A stretch of 64,000 nucleotides of DNA, taken from the NCBI RefSeq assembly GCF_002386345.1, contig NZ_CP023507.1, positions 1,178,001 to 1,242,000 on the forward strand. The letters run 5' to 3'. This document shows, in pieces, positions 27,230 to 35,455 of the stretch. The position numbers and the translations under genes were made by a program. This DNA comes from Streptococcus oralis (GTDB lineage: Bacteria; Bacillota; Bacilli; Lactobacillales; Streptococcaceae). Under the pieces are notes generated by a model. The model searched no databases. It had not been told where the DNA came from and worked only from the letters and a program-made list of their open reading frames with translations. The number at the start of each line of letters is the position of its first letter. Positions within the stretch are counted from its first letter, which is position 1.

Positions 27230-27720
27230 TTTTTTAATTTCTGATAGGCCAAACGTTCCCCATCAACTGGAACCTTACCAACCTTTTGGAAGCCTAGCTT
27301 TTCAAAGATATGCTGCATAACCTTGTTTTCTGCATGCGTATCTGAACGAAAATCTAGATAATCAAAACCTTCAATCAAGCCTTCTAGGAAAGTCTGAGCA
27401 ACACCTTGTCCTTGGACATCTGCTGCCACAGCGATACGGTGAAAGACCAGATATTCTGATTCTCCCCCCTGCCAACTCCCTTCATAAATGGCTTCATAGG
27501 CTTCCTCTGGGCTCTTGGTCACAGCAGCATAAGCTAGCAGTTCTCCTTCTTCCAAGGCCACATAAGCTTGACCTGAGATGATATCATCGATAATGATGTC
27601 GGCATTTGGATAGCCATTTTGCCACTGGTCACTACCGGACTTGGCTAAGCACTTTTTAGCATCCTCCATCACCTGCATAATCGCATCTACTTCGTTTGGA
27701 AAAGCTAAACGAATCTCCAT
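27226..27720 (-). CDS. GNAT family N-acetyltransferase
   Basis: 164 aa. Acetyl-CoA-binding motif A is HRIAVAADVQGQGVAQTFLE (about 102-121). The acceptor substrate is unknown. First gene of a three-gene run with ogt and the ArsC-like gene. Confidence 0.85.
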   Translation of the reverse strand: MEIRLAFPNEVDAIMQVMEDAKKCLAKSGSDQWQNGYPNADIIIDDIISGQAYVALEEGELLAYAAVTKSPEEAYEAIYEGSWQGGESEYLVFHRIAVAADVQGQGVAQTFLEGLIEGFDYLDFRSDTHAENKVMQHIFEKLGFQKVGKVPVDGERLAYQKLKK

Positions 27721-27854
27721 CTTTTCCCCTCATTTCTAATTATTTTCTCTCATCATAGCATAATTTAAAGCTTTCTACAAGCAGTTGAAACTTGACTTTT
27801 GTTTTTTATTATTTTATAATCTAGTTATCAAAACTAGATAAAAAGGAGTTGGAA

Positions 27855-28301
27855 ATGAATTCTAACTTTTCCTACCCAAAATGGGAAGACATTCCAAATA
27901 TTGACCTCTATCTGGATCAGGTTTTGCTTTATGTCAATCAAGTCTGTGCCCCTATCTCTCCAGATAAAGACAAGGGACTAACAGCATCCATGGTCAATAA
28001 CTATGTCAAACATGGTTACCTGACAAAGCCAGACAAGAAAAAATACCAACGCAGACAGATTGCCCGTTTGATTGCCATCACCACTCTCAAGTCTGTCTTT
28101 TCGATCCAAGAAATCGCTCAGACCCTCAATACTCTGCAAACTCAAGCGAGCTCAGACCAGCTCTACGATGCTTTTGTAGACTACATGAACCATGGGATTG
28201 ATCCAGAAAATCCTATTATCCAAACTAGCTGTCAAACGGTTAAACTCTATCATCAAACTCTAGACTTAATCCTTATCAAAGAAGAGGAGGAAATCCAATG
28301 A
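27855..28301 (+). CDS. DUF1836 domain protein
   Basis: 148 aa cytosolic protein with the DUF1836 signature. The MVNNYVKHGYLTKPDKKKY and QIARLIAITTLKSVFSIQEI blocks look like a MerR-like helix-turn-helix, so a regulatory role is plausible. The ATG at 27855 lies 6 nt after AAAAGGAG; the frame extends upstream to a TTG that is not needed. It overlaps the hemolysin III-like gene by 4 bp. Confidence 0.8.
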   Translation: MNSNFSYPKWEDIPNIDLYLDQVLLYVNQVCAPISPDKDKGLTASMVNNYVKHGYLTKPDKKKYQRRQIARLIAITTLKSVFSIQEIAQTLNTLQTQASSDQLYDAFVDYMNHGIDPENPIIQTSCQTVKLYHQTLDLILIKEEEEIQ

Positions 28302-28945
28302 ATACCAGTCTAAAGCTCAGTAAAAAACTCAGTTTTGGAGAGGAGATTGCCAATAGCGTGACCCATGCTGTGGGTGCCGTTATCATGCTCATCTTGCTCC
28401 CTATTTCATCCACCTATAGTTATGAAGCACACGGATTTTTATCATCTTTTGGTGTTTCAATCTTTGTTATCAGTCTCTTTCTCATGTTCCTCTCATCAAC
28501 CATTTACCACTCTATGGCCTATGGTTCGACCCACAAATACGTCTTGCGAATCATCGACCATTCTATGATTTATGTGGCTATCGCAGGCTCTTATACGCCG
28601 GTCGTATTGACTTTGATGAATAACTGGTTTGGCTATCTGATTATTGCCATTCAGTGGGGAACGACCATCTTTGGCATCCTCTATAAAATCTTTGCTAAAA
28701 AGGTCAATGAGAAGTTCAGCCTTGCCCTTTACCTGATTATGGGCTGGTTGGTTCTGGCTATCATTCCTGCCATTATCAGTCAAACAACACCAATTTTCTG
28801 GAGTCTCATGGTAACCGGTGGACTTTGTTATACAGTTGGAGCTGGATTTTACGCTAAGAAAAAACCTTATTTCCACATGATTTGGCATCTCTTTATCCTA
28901 GCGGCATCTGCACTTCAATATATCGCGATTGTTTATTACATGTAA
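28298..28945 (+). CDS. Hemolysin III family (TrhA/YqfA-like) membrane protein
   Basis: 215 aa with seven hydrophobic helices and the PAQR/HlyIII signatures EEIANSVTHAVGA, TIYHS, RIIDHSMIYVAIAGSYTP and HMIWHLFILAA. The conserved His residues may bind zinc. Actual haemolytic activity is not implied; relatives act in membrane homeostasis. Second gene of a pair with the DUF1836 gene. Confidence 0.88.
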   Translation: MNTSLKLSKKLSFGEEIANSVTHAVGAVIMLILLPISSTYSYEAHGFLSSFGVSIFVISLFLMFLSSTIYHSMAYGSTHKYVLRIIDHSMIYVAIAGSYTPVVLTLMNNWFGYLIIAIQWGTTIFGILYKIFAKKVNEKFSLALYLIMGWLVLAIIPAIISQTTPIFWSLMVTGGLCYTVGAGFYAKKKPYFHMIWHLFILAASALQYIAIVYYM

Positions 28946-28975
28946 AAAAGTTGAGAATCTTTTCTCAACTTTTTT
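28944..28975. terminator. Bidirectional terminator that contains the pdxT stop
   Basis: AAAAAAGTTGAGAA and TTCTCAACTTTTTT form a 14-bp stem with TCTT loop. The plus-strand gene stops at its foot. The convergent pdxT stop codon and its last codons lie inside the 3' arm. Confidence 0.88.
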
Positions 28976-29546
28976 CTTTACACATATTGATAAAATACTG
29001 GTGTAAGCCAACATCATCTGTCAATTCTGGATGAAAAGACGTTACCAGCATATTTTTTTCTTGCGCAGCAACGATTTGATCATCAACTGTTGCTAGAATT
29101 TCTACACCCTCTCCAACACTACTGATAATCGGACCACGGATAAAGGTCATGGGAATCTGACCGACTCCCTTACATTCTGCCTCTGTATAAAAACTTCCTA
29201 GTTGGCGCCCATAGGCATTGCGCTCTACTACTATGTCCATAGTCGCTAGATGACTTTCTTCCTGAGAAGTGATTTCCTTAGCTAGCAAGATTAAGCCCGC
29301 ACAGGTCCCAAAAACGGGTAATCCAGATAGAATGGCTTCTCGGATGGGAAGCAGCATGTTCTGGTCGCACAAGAGCTTGCCCATGGTTGTAGACTCACCG
29401 CCAGGTAATATCAAACCCACCAAGTCACTCTGATGTTGTTGAAAATCATCCAAATTTCTTATTTGGACACTAGCGACTCCTAGTTTATCTATCACTTTTG
29501 CATGTTCTGCAAAGGCACCTTGCAAGGCCAATATTCCAATTTTCAT
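28965..29546 (-). CDS. pdxT: Pyridoxal 5'-phosphate synthase glutaminase subunit
   Basis: Class I glutaminase that feeds ammonia to PdxS for PLP synthesis. 193 aa. Nucleophile C82 in GTCAGLI, and the His-Glu pair in SFHPEL near residue 172. It starts directly after the pdxS stop, with no gap. Its 3' end lies within the shared terminator hairpin. Confidence 0.95.
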   Translation of the reverse strand: MKIGILALQGAFAEHAKVIDKLGVASVQIRNLDDFQQHQSDLVGLILPGGESTTMGKLLCDQNMLLPIREAILSGLPVFGTCAGLILLAKEITSQEESHLATMDIVVERNAYGRQLGSFYTEAECKGVGQIPMTFIRGPIISSVGEGVEILATVDDQIVAAQEKNMLVTSFHPELTDDVGLHQYFINMCKEKS

Positions 29547-30422
29547 CTATTTTCCTCGCTCAGCCATGAGAATTTGGATTTCATTCTCATTGATACCAAC
29601 CATGGCTTCCCCTAGGTCTTCAGAGATTTGAGCCAGAATTTGAGGATTTTGGTAGTTGGTTACGGCTTTGACAATAGCACTTGCTCGTTTAACAGGATCT
29701 CCTGACTTGAAAATACCTGAACCGACAAAGACGCCCTCTGCCCCCAATTGCATCATCAGCGCAGCATCTGCTGGCGTTGCCACACCTCCAGCTGCAAAGT
29801 TTACAACTGGCAATTTTCCATGTTCATGAACGTATTGGACCAATTCAACAGGGACTTGCAAGTCCTTAGCAGCTACATAAAGTTCATCTTCGCGTAGATT
29901 TTGAATGCGACGAATTTCCTGATTCATCATACGCATATGGCGAACGGCTTGAACGATGTCACCTGTCCCCGGTTCTCCTTTGGTACGAATCATAGAAGCT
30001 CCTTCAGCGATACGGCGCAAGGCTTCACCCAAATCCTTAGCTCCACAGACAAAAGGAACTTGGAATTCTTTCTTATCCACATGGAAACGGTCGTCAGCTG
30101 GAGACAGCACTTCACTCTCATCGATATAGTCAATCTCAATAGCCTCTAAAATCTGAGCTTCAACAAAATGCCCGATTCTGACCTTGGCCATCACTGGAAT
30201 GCTGACCGCTTCTTGGATTTCCTTAATCATCTTTGGATCACTCATACGGGAAACTCCACCAGCTGCACGAATATCAGCTGGAATCCGCTCCAAGGCCATA
30301 ACAGCTGCCGCACCAGCAGCCTCTGCGATACGAGCCTGTTCAGGGTTCTGCACATCCATAATAACACCGCCCTTAAGCATCTGCGCCAAGTTTTTATTTA
30401 GTTCATAACGATTTTCAGTCAT
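29547..30422 (-). CDS. pdxS: Pyridoxal 5'-phosphate synthase lyase subunit
   Basis: Condenses ribose 5-phosphate, glyceraldehyde 3-phosphate and ammonia into PLP. 291 aa TIM barrel, very conserved. Catalytic lysine K80 in VMAKVRIGH, the second lysine in [11 protein letters not shown], and the phosphate loop [14 protein letters not shown]. First gene of pdxST; no pdxR regulator is adjacent. Confidence 0.96.
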   Translation of the reverse strand: MTENRYELNKNLAQMLKGGVIMDVQNPEQARIAEAAGAAAVMALERIPADIRAAGGVSRMSDPKMIKEIQEAVSIPVMAKVRIGHFVEAQILEAIEIDYIDESEVLSPADDRFHVDKKEFQVPFVCGAKDLGEALRRIAEGASMIRTKGEPGTGDIVQAVRHMRMMNQEIRRIQNLREDELYVAAKDLQVPVELVQYVHEHGKLPVVNFAAGGVATPADAALMMQLGAEGVFVGSGIFKSGDPVKRASAIVKAVTNYQNPQILAQISEDLGEAMVGINENEIQILMAERGK

Positions 30423-30532
30423 TTCTTAATCCTCATCATTTGTATTGGTAGCTACCATTTTATTTTAAGCCAGATTAGAATGAAGTACAAGTTAGAAAAA
30501 CAATAATTGTCCGGGTACAGCAACATAAAAAA

Positions 30533-30561
30533 CTATCTGACCTTCAGCTAAGGCCAGATAG
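30533..30561 (-). terminator. nox terminator
   Basis: CTATCTG-CCTT and AAGG-CAGATAG pair with one mismatch around CAGCT, downstream of the nox stop and followed by T6 on the minus strand. Confidence 0.85.
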
Positions 30562-30572
30562 CTCATCATTTT

Positions 30573-31952
30573 TTATTTTTCAGCTGTAAGTGCAGCCATT
30601 GTGATGTAGTTGTATGGTTTGTTAAAGTGTGGCAAGAAGAATAGGTCTGTCAATGCCAATTTATCAATTGTCACATGTTCTTGGATAGCAAGTGAGAACA
30701 TATGAATTCCCATGCTGATAGCAGAATCACGTGATACCATTTGAGCGCCAAGAATTTCGCGGCTGTCTTTGTCAAAAACAATCTTGATGGCAACTTCATG
30801 GTTGTCATGTTTGATAAATTCTGGTTTTTGAAGATCGTTAAAGCCAGTTTCAGTTGCATTATAGCCTGCAGCTTTGGCTTTTTCAAGAGTCAAACCAGTC
30901 GAAACCATGTGAAGACCGTAGATAGAAATACCGTTTGATCCTTGAACTCCGATTCCTTCCAATTCATGTCCACAAGCATTGTAAGCACCAACGATACCAG
31001 TACGTACAGCGTTAGAAGCAAGAGCGATGTAGCTTGTATCTTTACGTGCATTGTCATAAACAGTTGCACAGTCACCAACAGCGTATACACCTGGGATAGA
31101 TGTTTCTTGTTTCTTATCTACAAGGAAGGCACCGTTACGGAAGAGTTCAATCTTACCATCAGCAAGAGCTGTGTTTGGACGGAAGCCAACAGCAAGAACC
31201 ACCATATCTACATCAAATGTTTCTTTGTCTGTTACCAAGCGTTCAACTTTTCCATCACCTTGGATGGCTTTAACTGTTTGACCAAGAGCCAATCGGATGT
31301 TGTGGTCTTCCAAGTTCTTCGCCATCATTTGAGTGAAGTCTTTGTCATAGTAGCCGTTCAAGACAGTGTCTACGATATCGACAAGCACTACTTCTTTTCC
31401 AAGACGCTCGAAAGCTTCGGCAAGTTCTACACCGATGTAACCACCACCAACAACGGCAATGCGCTCAAGGTGTTTGCTCTTGTCTTCAAGTTTTTCAATA
31501 ACTTCTTCAGCGTTTTGGTACAATTTAACAAATTGTACATTTTCAAGAGTCGCTTTGAATTCGCGGTTGCCCTTAACGATTTCAACACCTTCGATTGGAG
31601 GCAAGATTGGAGTTGAACCAGTTGCAAAGATCAATTTATCATAAGACTCTTTGTGTTCTTTACCTTCAACTTCTGCAGTCACAACTTTGTTATCGTAGTC
31701 AATTGAAAGAACTGGTGAGTTCATGTAAACTTTAGCACCTTTTGCTTCCAATTTTTCTTTATCAGAGTAGAAGAGGCCTTCTGGGCCATCAATTTGTTCC
31801 CCGATCCAAAGCGCCATTCCACAACCAAGGAATGAAATATTTGAGTTTTGGTCAAACACTACGATTTCGTTCTCATGTCCGAAGTTGTCCAACATGGTAT
31901 TAATACAAGCTGTACCAGCGTGGTTAGCACCAACTACAACGATTTTACTCAT
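30573..31952 (-). CDS. nox: NADH oxidase (H2O-forming)
   Basis: FAD enzyme that reduces O2 to water with NADH, regenerating NAD+ aerobically. 459 aa: FAD motif GANHAGTAC near the N-terminus, redox-active cysteine C44 in [13 protein letters not shown] motif [19 protein letters not shown], and YAVGDCATV. The single cysteine near residue 44 marks the water-forming type. It is divergent from the apbE operon and its promoter contains a perfect cre site. Confidence 0.95.
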   Translation of the reverse strand: MSKIVVVGANHAGTACINTMLDNFGHENEIVVFDQNSNISFLGCGMALWIGEQIDGPEGLFYSDKEKLEAKGAKVYMNSPVLSIDYDNKVVTAEVEGKEHKESYDKLIFATGSTPILPPIEGVEIVKGNREFKATLENVQFVKLYQNAEEVIEKLEDKSKHLERIAVVGGGYIGVELAEAFERLGKEVVLVDIVDTVLNGYYDKDFTQMMAKNLEDHNIRLALGQTVKAIQGDGKVERLVTDKETFDVDMVVLAVGFRPNTALADGKIELFRNGAFLVDKKQETSIPGVYAVGDCATVYDNARKDTSYIALASNAVRTGIVGAYNACGHELEGIGVQGSNGISIYGLHMVSTGLTLEKAKAAGYNATETGFNDLQKPEFIKHDNHEVAIKIVFDKDSREILGAQMVSRDSAISMGIHMFSLAIQEHVTIDKLALTDLFFLPHFNKPYNYITMAALTAEK

Positions 31953-31990
31953 AGAAAAATTCCTACCTTTAATTTTTGATTTACCTTCCT

Positions 31991-32019
31991 AGTATATCAT
32001 TTACTGTTAGCGTTTACAA
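31991..32019 (-). promoter_or_regulatory. nox promoter with a perfect cre site
   Basis: Minus strand: -35 TTGTAA (32014-32019), 17-bp spacer, extended -10 TGA-TATACT (31991-31996). TGTAAACGCTAACA (32005-32018) matches the CcpA consensus TGWNANCGNTNWCA at every defined position and overlaps the -35 and spacer. CcpA binding here would block polymerase. Confidence 0.8.
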
Positions 32020-32140
32020 GGCATTTGCTCAGAATTCTCTTTTTTTCAGAAAAAAATACACTTAACATTGATAAATCTAATTTTTCTATCGTTTTCATAT
32101 TAATTTTGAGCATATTTCTTGACTTTTTGTCAAAATTCAT

Positions 32141-32169
32141 TTGTGAAAACGCTGACTTTATGATATGCT
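32141..32169 (+). promoter_or_regulatory. apbE operon promoter with a near-consensus cre site
   Basis: -35 TTGTGA (32141-32146), 17-bp spacer, -10 TATGCT (32164-32169). TGAAAACGCTGACT (32144-32157) matches the cre consensus except for the last base and overlaps the -35 and spacer. This leaves an 80-90 nt leader before the TTG start; no riboswitch fold is recognised in it. Confidence 0.65.
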
Positions 32170-32259
32170 AGATACATGGAGAGAAAATGTAAGGGGTTTA
32201 ATTTTTCTTTGACGACCTTATATTGAATGATTTCCTATAAAGAGAAAGGAGCTGGTAGC

Positions 32260-33189
32260 TTGCCTCTTCATTCACGTTCTGAACGGCTAATGGGAACAAC
32301 GATCACGATTTCATTAGTAGATGAACAGGCTGATTGCCTACTTCAAGGAGCCTTTGATTTGCTCAAGGAGCTCGAATACCGCTTTAACGCCAACAGTCAA
32401 GAATCCGAACTGATGGAAATCAACTACCAGGCTGGAATCGCACCTGTTAAGGTTCATCCTGACCTGTTTGAACTGATTGCTCTTGGACTGGAGCATAGCC
32501 TAGCTCCGTCTAGCCATCTAAATATCAGTATTGGTCCCTTGATTCAAACCTGGCGAATCGGATTTGCAGATGCACGGCTTCCAGAGTTAGACGAAATCGA
32601 AGCTGTCTTATCTCTAGTTGACCCGCATTTTATCAAGTTGGATCCGACTAGCTCTACTGTCTTTTTAGAGAAGAAAGGAATGAAGCTTGATTTAGGTTGC
32701 TTAGCTAAGGGCTATAGTGCAGATAAGGTTGCCCAGTATTTGAAAGAACACGGTGTCACCTCTGCCTTGATCAATCTCGGAGGAAATATCCTCACCATCG
32801 GGAATAACCAAGCCAAAGAAGGGAAAGCCTGGCAGATTGGGATTCAAGATCCGCAAAATCCTCGTGGCAATAATCTCCTAACTATCCCTGCTTCTAACAA
32901 ATCCGTTGTCACTTCAGGTATCTATGAACGCCACCTGACAGTAGATGGAAAAGACTATCACCATATCTTTGATAGTGAGACAGGATTCCCTGTCGAAACC
33001 GATCTCGCTAGCCTAACGATTATCTCTGATAAATCCGTTGATGGTGAGATTTGGACAACGCGCCTTTTCGGAGAACGAAGCGCTTCTATCCTCTGGCAAG
33101 TCGAAAGTATAGATGGTATTGAAGCCATCCTCATCGACAAAGAGGGACGCCTTGCATGTTCTTCAGGCCTTCAAAATTGTATTATGTAA
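32260..33189 (+). CDS. apbE: FAD:protein FMN transferase ApbE, cytosolic form
   Basis: Transfers FMN from FAD onto a Ser/Thr of target proteins through a phosphoester. 309 aa from a TTG at 32260, which has AAAGGAG 7 nt upstream; the in-frame ATG at 32227 has no ribosome-binding site. Family motifs: MGTTITISL, LDLGCLAKGYSADK (usual LGGIAKGY), INLGGNILTIG, and HIFDSETGFPV. There is no signal peptide or lipobox, unlike exported ApbE proteins, so it must act inside the cell. First of three co-directional genes. The third carries matching target motifs. Confidence 0.9.
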   Translation: MPLHSRSERLMGTTITISLVDEQADCLLQGAFDLLKELEYRFNANSQESELMEINYQAGIAPVKVHPDLFELIALGLEHSLAPSSHLNISIGPLIQTWRIGFADARLPELDEIEAVLSLVDPHFIKLDPTSSTVFLEKKGMKLDLGCLAKGYSADKVAQYLKEHGVTSALINLGGNILTIGNNQAKEGKAWQIGIQDPQNPRGNNLLTIPASNKSVVTSGIYERHLTVDGKDYHHIFDSETGFPVETDLASLTIISDKSVDGEIWTTRLFGERSASILWQVESIDGIEAILIDKEGRLACSSGLQNCIM

Positions 33190-33207
33190 AAAGAGAAAGG
33201 AAACCTC

Positions 33208-33813
33208 ATGCTAAAACTTATTGCCATTGTTGGAACGAACTCTAAACGTTCTACAAACCGCCAATTGCTCCAATACATGCAAAAACACTTTGCTGATAAA
33301 GCTGAAATTGAACTCGTTGAAATCAAGGATATCCCTGTTTTCAACAAACCAGCAGATAAGCAACTTCCAGCTGAAATTCTTGAGATTGCAGCTAAAATTG
33401 AAGAGGCTGATGGTGTGATTATCGGTACTCCTGAGTACGACCACTCTATCACTGCGGTATTGATGAGCGCTCTTGCTTGGCTATCTTACGGTATCTACCC
33501 ACTTTTGAACAAACCAATCATGATCACTGGTGCTTCTTACGGTACACTTGGTTCATCTCGTGCCCAATTGCAACTTCGTCAAATCTTGAATGCTCCTGAA
33601 ATCAAGGCAAATGTTCTTCCAGATGAATTCTTGCTCTCACACTCTCTTCAAGCATTTAACCCAAGTGGTGACTTGGTTGACCTTGACGTCATCAAGAAAT
33701 TGGATGCCATCTTTGATGACTTCCGTATCTTTGTGAAGATTACTGAGAAATTGCGCAATGCGCAAGAATTGCTTCGCAAAGATGCAGAAGAATTTGACTG
33801 GGAAAATTTGTAA
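33208..33813 (+). CDS. NAD(P)H-dependent FMN reductase, flavodoxin-like
   Basis: 201 aa NADPH-dependent FMN reductase family. The phosphate-binding loop is VGTNSKRSTNRQLL and the flavin-contacting loop is GTPEYDHSITAVL. It is homologous to the N-terminal half of the next protein (same loop GTPEYDH / ATPEHNH) but ends after the flavodoxin fold and has no PAS domain or tail. It lies 18 bp after apbE and 17 bp before the larger reductase, so it is one operon. Confidence 0.88.
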   Translation: MLKLIAIVGTNSKRSTNRQLLQYMQKHFADKAEIELVEIKDIPVFNKPADKQLPAEILEIAAKIEEADGVIIGTPEYDHSITAVLMSALAWLSYGIYPLLNKPIMITGASYGTLGSSRAQLQLRQILNAPEIKANVLPDEFLLSHSLQAFNPSGDLVDLDVIKKLDAIFDDFRIFVKITEKLRNAQELLRKDAEEFDWENL

Positions 33814-33830
33814 GATAGGAGACCGAAAGA

Positions 33831-35075
33831 ATGAAATTTGTTGGACTTGTAGGATCAAACTACGATCAATCATATAACCGCAAACTCTTGGAATTTATCC
33901 GTCGCAATTTCAAATTCAAATTTGAATTAGAAGTTCTTGAAATTGACGAAGTTCCAATGTTTAACCAAGACGAAAAATGGGACGAAAGCTTCCAATTGCG
34001 ATTCTTGTATAACAAAATTACACGTGCTGATGGTGTCATCATTGCGACTCCTGAGCACAACCACACTATCTCAGCTTCACTCAAATCTGTACTTGAATGG
34101 CTTTCATACGAAGTTCATCCATTTGAAAACAAGCCTGTTATGATTGTGGGTGCATCATACTATGACCAAGGAACATCACGTGCCCAAGTTCACCTTCGTA
34201 AAATCCTTGACGCTCCAGGTGTTAATGCCTACACGCTTCCAGGTAACGAATTCCTTCTTGGTAAAGCCAAAGAAGCTTTTGATAACAATGGAAACATCAC
34301 CAACGAAGGAACTGTTAAATTCCTTGAAACTTGCTTAGATAACTTTGTTAAATACGTAGGAGTCGTTTCGAAATTGAAAAAACCAAAACCAATCGAACCA
34401 GAAGACTTGGATTGTGGAAAACCAATTGCTACAACCATTACAGAAGTTGACCCTGACGATCCAGAATGGGTAGAAAAAGTTGCAGCAATCACTGGTGCTG
34501 TTTCTGGTGATACCTATGTCAAATTAGACCACGGTATCCTGACAGTTAACCAAATCGATATGTTCTTGAAAGCTATGCCATTTGAATTGACATATGCTGA
34601 TGACAACAACCAATTCCTCTACTACAATAACGCTCACCAAGATCCAGACACCATGTTTGCCAAACGTGTACCACCTCAATCAGGTAGCCGTATGTCAACT
34701 GTGCATGGTTCTCTTCCACCAGCACGTATGAAGAATGTAGAGTGGGTTATCGGAACACTTCGCAACGGAAACCAAGAATACGTACGTACAATCGTTCCAG
34801 GATCTCCTGCAGGTGTTATCAACACTCACAACTACCAAGCAATGTACTATCCTGATGGATCATACGCTGGTATCAATGAAATCGTCTTTAACTTCCAACC
34901 ATGGCTTGACTGGTACCTAAAAGAAACGGGTCAACGTTTGGTAGGTGGTAGCGGACCATTTGCTCCTGCTGCTGGAGGACATGGAGATGCTGATGCTACT
35001 TCTGGCGCTTCTGATTCAGGTGACGCTGGAGGCCACGGTGGTGGCGCAGACGCTACTTCTGGTGCAAGTAACTAA
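33831..35075 (+). CDS. Two-domain flavin reductase with PAS-like domain and two ApbE-type flavinylation motifs
   Basis: 414 aa. Residues 1-185 form an NAD(P)H:FMN reductase like the preceding protein (ATPEHNHTISASL). Residues about 225-370 resemble the PAS-type C-terminal domain of DUF438 proteins (GILTVNQIDMFLKAMPFELTYADD, MSTVHGSLPPAR). The tail 378-414 is Gly/Ala/Asp-rich and repeats GGHG...ADATSGAS twice. D388-S394 and D407-S413 each read D-A-T-S-G-A-S and fit the ApbE target Dxx(S/T)GA(S/T). S394 and S413 would be the FMN-carrying residues. No signal peptide. ApbE is encoded two genes upstream. Confidence 0.85.
   Translation: MKFVGLVGSNYDQSYNRKLLEFIRRNFKFKFELEVLEIDEVPMFNQDEKWDESFQLRFLYNKITRADGVIIATPEHNHTISASLKSVLEWLSYEVHPFENKPVMIVGASYYDQGTSRAQVHLRKILDAPGVNAYTLPGNEFLLGKAKEAFDNNGNITNEGTVKFLETCLDNFVKYVGVVSKLKKPKPIEPEDLDCGKPIATTITEVDPDDPEWVEKVAAITGAVSGDTYVKLDHGILTVNQIDMFLKAMPFELTYADDNNQFLYYNNAHQDPDTMFAKRVPPQSGSRMSTVHGSLPPARMKNVEWVIGTLRNGNQEYVRTIVPGSPAGVINTHNYQAMYYPDGSYAGINEIVFNFQPWLDWYLKETGQRLVGGSGPFAPAAGGHGDADATSGASDSGDAGGHGGGADATSGASN
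34992..35012 (+). other. Predicted FMN attachment motif 1 (DATSGAS)
   Basis: Codons 388-394 of the reductase. In NqrB/NqrC/RnfG-type targets the last Ser/Thr of the S/T-G-A-S/T core carries FMN, which points to S394. Confidence 0.65.
35049..35069 (+). other. Predicted FMN attachment motif 2 (DATSGAS)
   Basis: Codons 407-413, identical in protein sequence to motif 1 but with partly different codons, just before the stop. The predicted acceptor is S413. Confidence 0.65.
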
Positions 35076-35081
35076 GAAATC

Positions 35082-35107
35082 AAAAAGGAGCCACTTGGCT
35101 CCTTTTT
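35082..35107 (+). terminator. Terminator of the apbE operon
   Basis: AAAAAGGAGCCA and TGGCTCCTTTTT form a 12-bp stem with a 2-nt loop, 7 bp after the stop codon. Confidence 0.9.
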
Positions 35108-35118
35108 AATTGCAACAG

Positions 35119-35155
35119 AAAAGAGGCTTGTAAATCATCTACAAACCCCTTTCGT
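35119..35155 (-). terminator. Terminator of the DUF896 gene
   Basis: Imperfect stem between AAAGGGGTTTGTAGA and TTTACAAGCCTCTTT on the minus strand, followed by T4, directly after the DUF896 stop. Confidence 0.7.
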
Positions 35156-35156
35156 T

Positions 35157-35414
35157 TTATGAGTTAGGATCATCTAAACTACGGCCGTGTAAACCTTTTT
35201 CACGTTGTACTTGGCGTAGTTTTTCTGGTGTAACGTCATTTCCTTCCTCGTCCACAACTTTGATTCCTTCAATGTGGTGGCGAACAGAACGACGATAGCC
35301 TTCGATGTATTCCTCACGAAGCTTAGCTTGTTCCACTTTTTCAGCAGAAGTTAGACCTTCTGTTTTTTTCTTTTTAGCAAGCTCGTTGATACGAGCGATT
35401 TTTTTCGGATCCAT
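35157..35414 (-). CDS. DUF896 family protein (YnzC-like)
   Basis: 85 aa, cytosolic, charged helical hairpin with the family motif [17 protein letters not shown] and [20 protein letters not shown]. subtilis YnzC is in this family; one study linked it to the SOS regulon, but the function is not settled. It lies 41 bp after the glyS stop and may be read from the glyQS transcript. Confidence 0.85.
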   Translation of the reverse strand: MDPKKIARINELAKKKKTEGLTSAEKVEQAKLREEYIEGYRRSVRHHIEGIKVVDEEGNDVTPEKLRQVQREKGLHGRSLDDPNS

Positions 35415-35455
35415 TTCTTCTCCTTTGTGATAAGATACAGTTCGTTTGACTGAGT

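Noticed and set aside
30942..31616. 224-codon open frame antisense to nox
   Set aside because: Mirrors the codon pattern of nox, has no ribosome-binding site and no recognisable domain; the same holds for other long antisense frames inside gtfR and ezrA.
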